This document shows positions 61,565 to 64,000 of a stretch of 64,000 nt of DNA, piece after piece. Below the pieces are notes generated by a model. The model saw only the letters and a list, made by a program, of their open reading frames with translations, was not told where the DNA came from and ran no database searches. A program made the translations under genes and the position numbers. Numbering within the stretch: position 1 is the first letter of the stretch; each line of letters opens with the position of its first letter. The stretch is from Candidatus Gastranaerophilales bacterium (GTDB taxonomy: Bacteria; Cyanobacteriota; Vampirovibrionia; Gastranaerophilales; Gastranaerophilaceae): positions 39,861 to 103,860 of the forward strand of contig CALVAY010000006.1 of NCBI GenBank assembly GCA_944325665.1, read 5' to 3'.

Positions 61565-63370
61565 ATGAAATTAGATAAAATACAGACGGATAGAGCATTT
61601 GACTACTTTTATTTATTAAGTCGAATTTGGCCATACATTAGACCCGTAATGTTTAGAATAATAGTAGCCTTCCTGCTTGCTATACCGTTAGGGCTTTTAG
61701 ACGGTGCTACCGCATTTATTCTAAAGCCTTATATAGATATTGTTGTTAACGGTAATGACTTTACATATAAAACCTTTACTCTTACAAGGGATGTTTTTGC
61801 TGCTGCAATACCTTGGCTGATTATGGGCTTTGCGGTTGTTCAAGGTCTGCTTAAATATGCAAATTCATATTTAACGGACTGGATAAGCCAAAAAATATCA
61901 ATTTCCGTTAAAGAAGATTTATTTAAAAAACTTGTATATCTTGATTCGCAGTTTTACGATGAAAACACATCAGGACTTGTAATTCAAAGATTTTTATCCG
62001 ACCCTGACTCAGCTTCAAAAAACGTTGTAGAATCACTTAAAACTCTTATAACGGCCTTTACAAGCTCGCTGGGCTTAATTGCGGTTTTATTGTATAACTC
62101 TTGGAAATTGGCTTTTGTTGGCGTAATAGTTTTGGTTTGCGCCTTTATCCCCGTTTCTCTTATCAGAAAAAGAGTTAAAAATGTTTCTAATGCCACAATG
62201 GTAGTGGGTTCCGGCATGACAACAAACGTGAATGAAACATATCACGGAAATAAGATTATAAGCGGATATTGCCTGCAAGAAGACATTTATGCGAAGTTTA
62301 GGGCTCAAATCAGAAGACTTTTTGACTTGTCAATGTCTTTAACCAAACGTACAGGCTGGCTTTCACCTATTATGTATTTTATAGCAAGTATAGGTGTGGC
62401 TATCGTTATGGTTGTCGGCAATCACCTTATTATTACGGGTGAAATGTCAACAGGTTCGCTTGCAAGCTTTATAACCTCTTTACTGTTGTTATATAAACCT
62501 ATTAAAACACTTGGCTCAACCCTAACAGGCATGCAAAATATTTTTGTTTCCATGAACAGGGTTTTTGAACTTTTTGACCTTGTGCCAAGAATTCAAGATA
62601 AAGGTGAAACACAAGAGCTTAAAGGGGTTAATAGTTCAATTTCTTTTGAAAATGTTTGTTTTGAATATGAGGAAAATAAACCTGTTTTAAATAACATTTC
62701 TTTTGATGTTAAAAAGGGTGAAATTATGGCACTTGTCGGCAACTCCGGCGGTGGAAAATCCACAATTGTAAACCTTATCCCAAGATTTTATGATATTAAA
62801 TCAGGCAGCATAAAAATTGACGGAGTAGATATAAGAAACTTTAGTCTAAACTCTCTAAGAGCTAATATAAGTGAAGTTTTTCAGGACAATTTCTTATTCT
62901 CGGGTTCAATTAGAGATAATATTTTAATGGGCAAAAAAGACGCCACTGAAGAAGAAATTCATCAGGCAATTTGCGCAGCGCATTTAGATGACTTTGTTCA
63001 AACTTTAGATAACGGAATTGATACAATCATAGGTGAGAGAGGCACAACTCTTTCTGGCGGTCAAAGACAAAGGGTGGCAATAGCTCGAGCTATGATTAAA
63101 AATGCCCCCATTCTTATTTTGGACGAGGCTACTTCCGCTTTGGATAATAAGTCTGAAGCAATTGTTCAAAAAGCGCTTGAGAACCTAATTAAAGGCAGAA
63201 CGGTTTTTGTTATTGCACACAGATTGTCAACAATTAAAAATGCCGATAAAATTGCGGTTATTAACGAAGGACACTTGGTTGAAATGGGCAGCCACGACGA
63301 GTTAATCAAAATTGAAAACGGACAGTACAAATTCTTGTACGAAATGCAGTTTGCAAGAAATACACTATAA
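61565..63370 (+). CDS. ABC exporter half-transporter, MsbA/lipid A type
   Basis: A 601-residue fused transmembrane-ATPase protein that works as a homodimer. Six helices occupy about 25-320. The ATPase domain has Walker A GNSGGGKST, the Q-loop, signature LSGGQRQR, Walker B ILILDEA and the H-switch IAHRLST. Architecture and length match MsbA (lipid A flippase) and related multidrug exporters; the presence of waaA makes a lipid A role plausible but unproved. An AAAGGAAG ribosome site precedes the ATG. Confidence 0.9.
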   Translation: MKLDKIQTDRAFDYFYLLSRIWPYIRPVMFRIIVAFLLAIPLGLLDGATAFILKPYIDIVVNGNDFTYKTFTLTRDVFAAAIPWLIMGFAVVQGLLKYANSYLTDWISQKISISVKEDLFKKLVYLDSQFYDENTSGLVIQRFLSDPDSASKNVVESLKTLITAFTSSLGLIAVLLYNSWKLAFVGVIVLVCAFIPVSLIRKRVKNVSNATMVVGSGMTTNVNETYHGNKIISGYCLQEDIYAKFRAQIRRLFDLSMSLTKRTGWLSPIMYFIASIGVAIVMVVGNHLIITGEMSTGSLASFITSLLLLYKPIKTLGSTLTGMQNIFVSMNRVFELFDLVPRIQDKGETQELKGVNSSISFENVCFEYEENKPVLNNISFDVKKGEIMALVGNSGGGKSTIVNLIPRFYDIKSGSIKIDGVDIRNFSLNSLRANISEVFQDNFLFSGSIRDNILMGKKDATEEEIHQAICAAHLDDFVQTLDNGIDTIIGERGTTLSGGQRQRVAIARAMIKNAPILILDEATSALDNKSEAIVQKALENLIKGRTVFVIAHRLSTIKNADKIAVINEGHLVEMGSHDELIKIENGQYKFLYEMQFARNTL

Positions 63371-63379
63371 AGAAAATGC

Positions 63380-63410
63380 TTGACTTTAATTTTTGAGCAA
63401 GTAGTATAGT
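63380..63410 (+). promoter_or_regulatory. Probable promoter of the tRNA-Val unit
   Basis: TTGACT (63380-63385), a long 19-base spacer and TATAGT (63405-63410). Transcription would start near 63417, before the two 92-bp repeats, giving a precursor of about 220 bases before the tRNA. Confidence 0.45.
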
Positions 63411-63436
63411 TAAAGAAGCAAGAAATTGCAGCCCAA

Positions 63437-63620
63437 ATTGAAAATTGAATATTATTCGGGCGTTTAGCTCACTTGGCGAAGCCAAAGTGCTTTTGCACAG
63501 ATTGTACCAACTGAGCTAACAAAAAAAGATTGAAAATTGAATATTATTCGGGCGTTTAGCTCACTTGGCGAAGCCAAAGTGCTTTTGCACAGATTGTACC
63601 AACTGAGCTAACAAAAAAAG
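63437..63620 (+). repeat. Two identical 92-bp tandem repeats of a tRNA-derived, foldable unit
   Basis: Units at 63437-63528 and 63529-63620 are identical, and the first 35 bases recur a third time at 63621-63655, running into the true tRNA-Val. Each unit contains the first 14 bases of the tRNA (GGGCGTTTAGCTCA), then two small hairpins (CTTGGC-GAA-GCCAAAG and GTGC-TTTT-GCAC), then TACCAACTGAGCTAA. That last 15-mer is the exact reverse complement of the tRNA D-arm (63648-63662). Within each unit TTAGCTCA and TGAGCTAA form a closing stem, so the RNA would fold into a T-shaped, tRNA-like structure. No protein-coding potential is seen. Confidence 0.85.
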
Positions 63621-63641
63621 ATTGAAAATTGAATATTATTC

Positions 63642-63717
63642 GGGCGTTTAGCTCAGTTGGTAGAGCGCTTCCCTTACAAGGAAGATGTCGGGAGTTCGAG
63701 CCTCTCAACGCCCACCA
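63642..63717 (+). tRNA. tRNA-Val (anticodon TAC), CCA encoded
   Basis: Cloverleaf: acceptor GGGCGTT/AACGCCC, D-arm with AGTTGGTA, anticodon stem CTTCC/GGAAG around CTTACAA, variable ATGTC, and T-arm GGGAG/CTCTC with TTCGAGC (one G-T pair). Discriminator A and an encoded CCA, unlike the other two tRNAs in the window. It reads GUA and other GUN codons. Confidence 0.96.
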
Positions 63718-63718
63718 T

Positions 63719-63750
63719 AAAAAGACTTCTTTCAAAGAAGTCTTTTTTTT
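63719..63750 (+). terminator. Terminator of tRNA-Val
   Basis: Near-perfect hairpin AAAGACTTCTTT-C-AAAGAAGTCTTT (63721-63745), followed by a run of T. Confidence 0.9.
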
Positions 63751-64000
63751 ATTGCCAAAATGCGGCTTTTTGGCTCTGCACCTGTTCAAACAAGACAAAC
63801 ACTGTCGTGCATCTGGGATTTTGAGAAAAAGTATCGCAAGTTTGACATATTAGTCGGAAGATAAAAATAGGAAGTTTTAAACAGTTTTTGAAAGCTGTTT
63901 AAAAAGTGTTTAAATTGTGTTCGAAATTTATTTTATTTTTTAAAGATTTGTTATTTTAACTGCACTATTAAAATCTTTTACGTTAACTGAAATATTTTTC
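63751..64000. other. Right-edge stretch with no gene seen
   Basis: 250 bases, increasingly A/T-rich toward the end. There is a small hairpin AAACAG/CTGTTT near 63875-63902 and a TTGACA at about 63841-63846 without a convincing -10. No open frame with a ribosome site is found; a gene may start beyond the window. Confidence 0.5.

Noticed and set aside
63437..63655. The 92-bp tandem units considered as a CRISPR array or as an att site pair
   Set aside because: There are only two contiguous units with no variable spacers, no cas genes and no integrase. The unit is derived from the adjacent tRNA itself.
63556..63798. An open frame on the minus strand across tRNA-Val with a phrase such as SNSRHLPCKGSALPTEL
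   Set aside because: This is the well-known false protein read from the antisense of a tRNA gene.

Overview
The window is an AT-rich bacterial chromosome segment carrying ordinary housekeeping, envelope, flagellar and signalling genes, with no phage, transposase, integrase or CRISPR. The best guess for the host is a non-photosynthetic cyanobacterial relative (Melainabacteria/Vampirovibrionia, perhaps gut Gastranaerophilales). Three things support this: a Ycf23/DUF561 protein otherwise typical of cyanobacteria and plastids, a Gram-negative envelope (Kdo transferase WaaA, MlaE permease, MsbA-like exporter), and a flagellum in a low-GC genome. This placement is inference from gene content; no marker phylogeny was run.

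Layout. 0-10.6 kb: fliD, rlmN, an HD-GYP/trmFO/pepA overlapping operon, a small MscS channel, a TPR protein and a 674-residue membrane protein of unknown function. 10.6-21.7 kb: ribF and relA/spoT, a GAF-GGDEF-HD-GYP regulator, a dolichol-phosphate-mannose-synthase-like glycosyltransferase, a large TPR protein, a U32 peptidase-family protein and two tRNAs. 21.8-25.8 kb: a tightly overlapping three-gene unit made of a soluble CapA-like phosphoesterase, a Mur-ligase relative with a damaged nucleotide-binding loop, and a Mur-ligase relative with an intact loop. 25.8-30.8 kb: trypsin-like protease, Ycf23, membrane glycosyltransferase, ilvE, mlaE. 30.9-35 kb: fliJ-fliK-flgD-flgE. 35-42 kb: an Orn/Lys/Arg decarboxylase-type enzyme, small unknown proteins, a PHP phosphoesterase, a REC-HD-GYP regulator, coaX and dut. 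42.1-49.2 kb (minus strand): murF-mraY-murD-ftsW-murG-folC. 49.3-52.7 kb: DUF4127-waaA-dapF. 52.8-53.8 kb: rpsF-ssb-rpsR. 53.8-60.9 kb (minus strand): purS-Q-L-F-M-N-D. 61-64 kb: Nudix hydrolase, MsbA-like ABC exporter, and a tRNA-Val preceded by two identical 92-bp tRNA-derived repeats.

Three patterns stand out beyond gene content. (1) Many transcription units look leaderless: a -10 hexamer followed by exactly 6 nt (sometimes 7) and then ATG, mixed with genes that have clear Shine-Dalgarno boxes. (2) Four convergent gene pairs share their stop codons in a 4-bp overlap, and a fifth pair overlaps by 18 bp, so no terminator fits between them. (3) The tRNA-Val leader carries two perfect 15-nt complements of the tRNA's own D-arm. 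The most system-like unknown is the CapA plus two Mur-ligase-paralogue operon.
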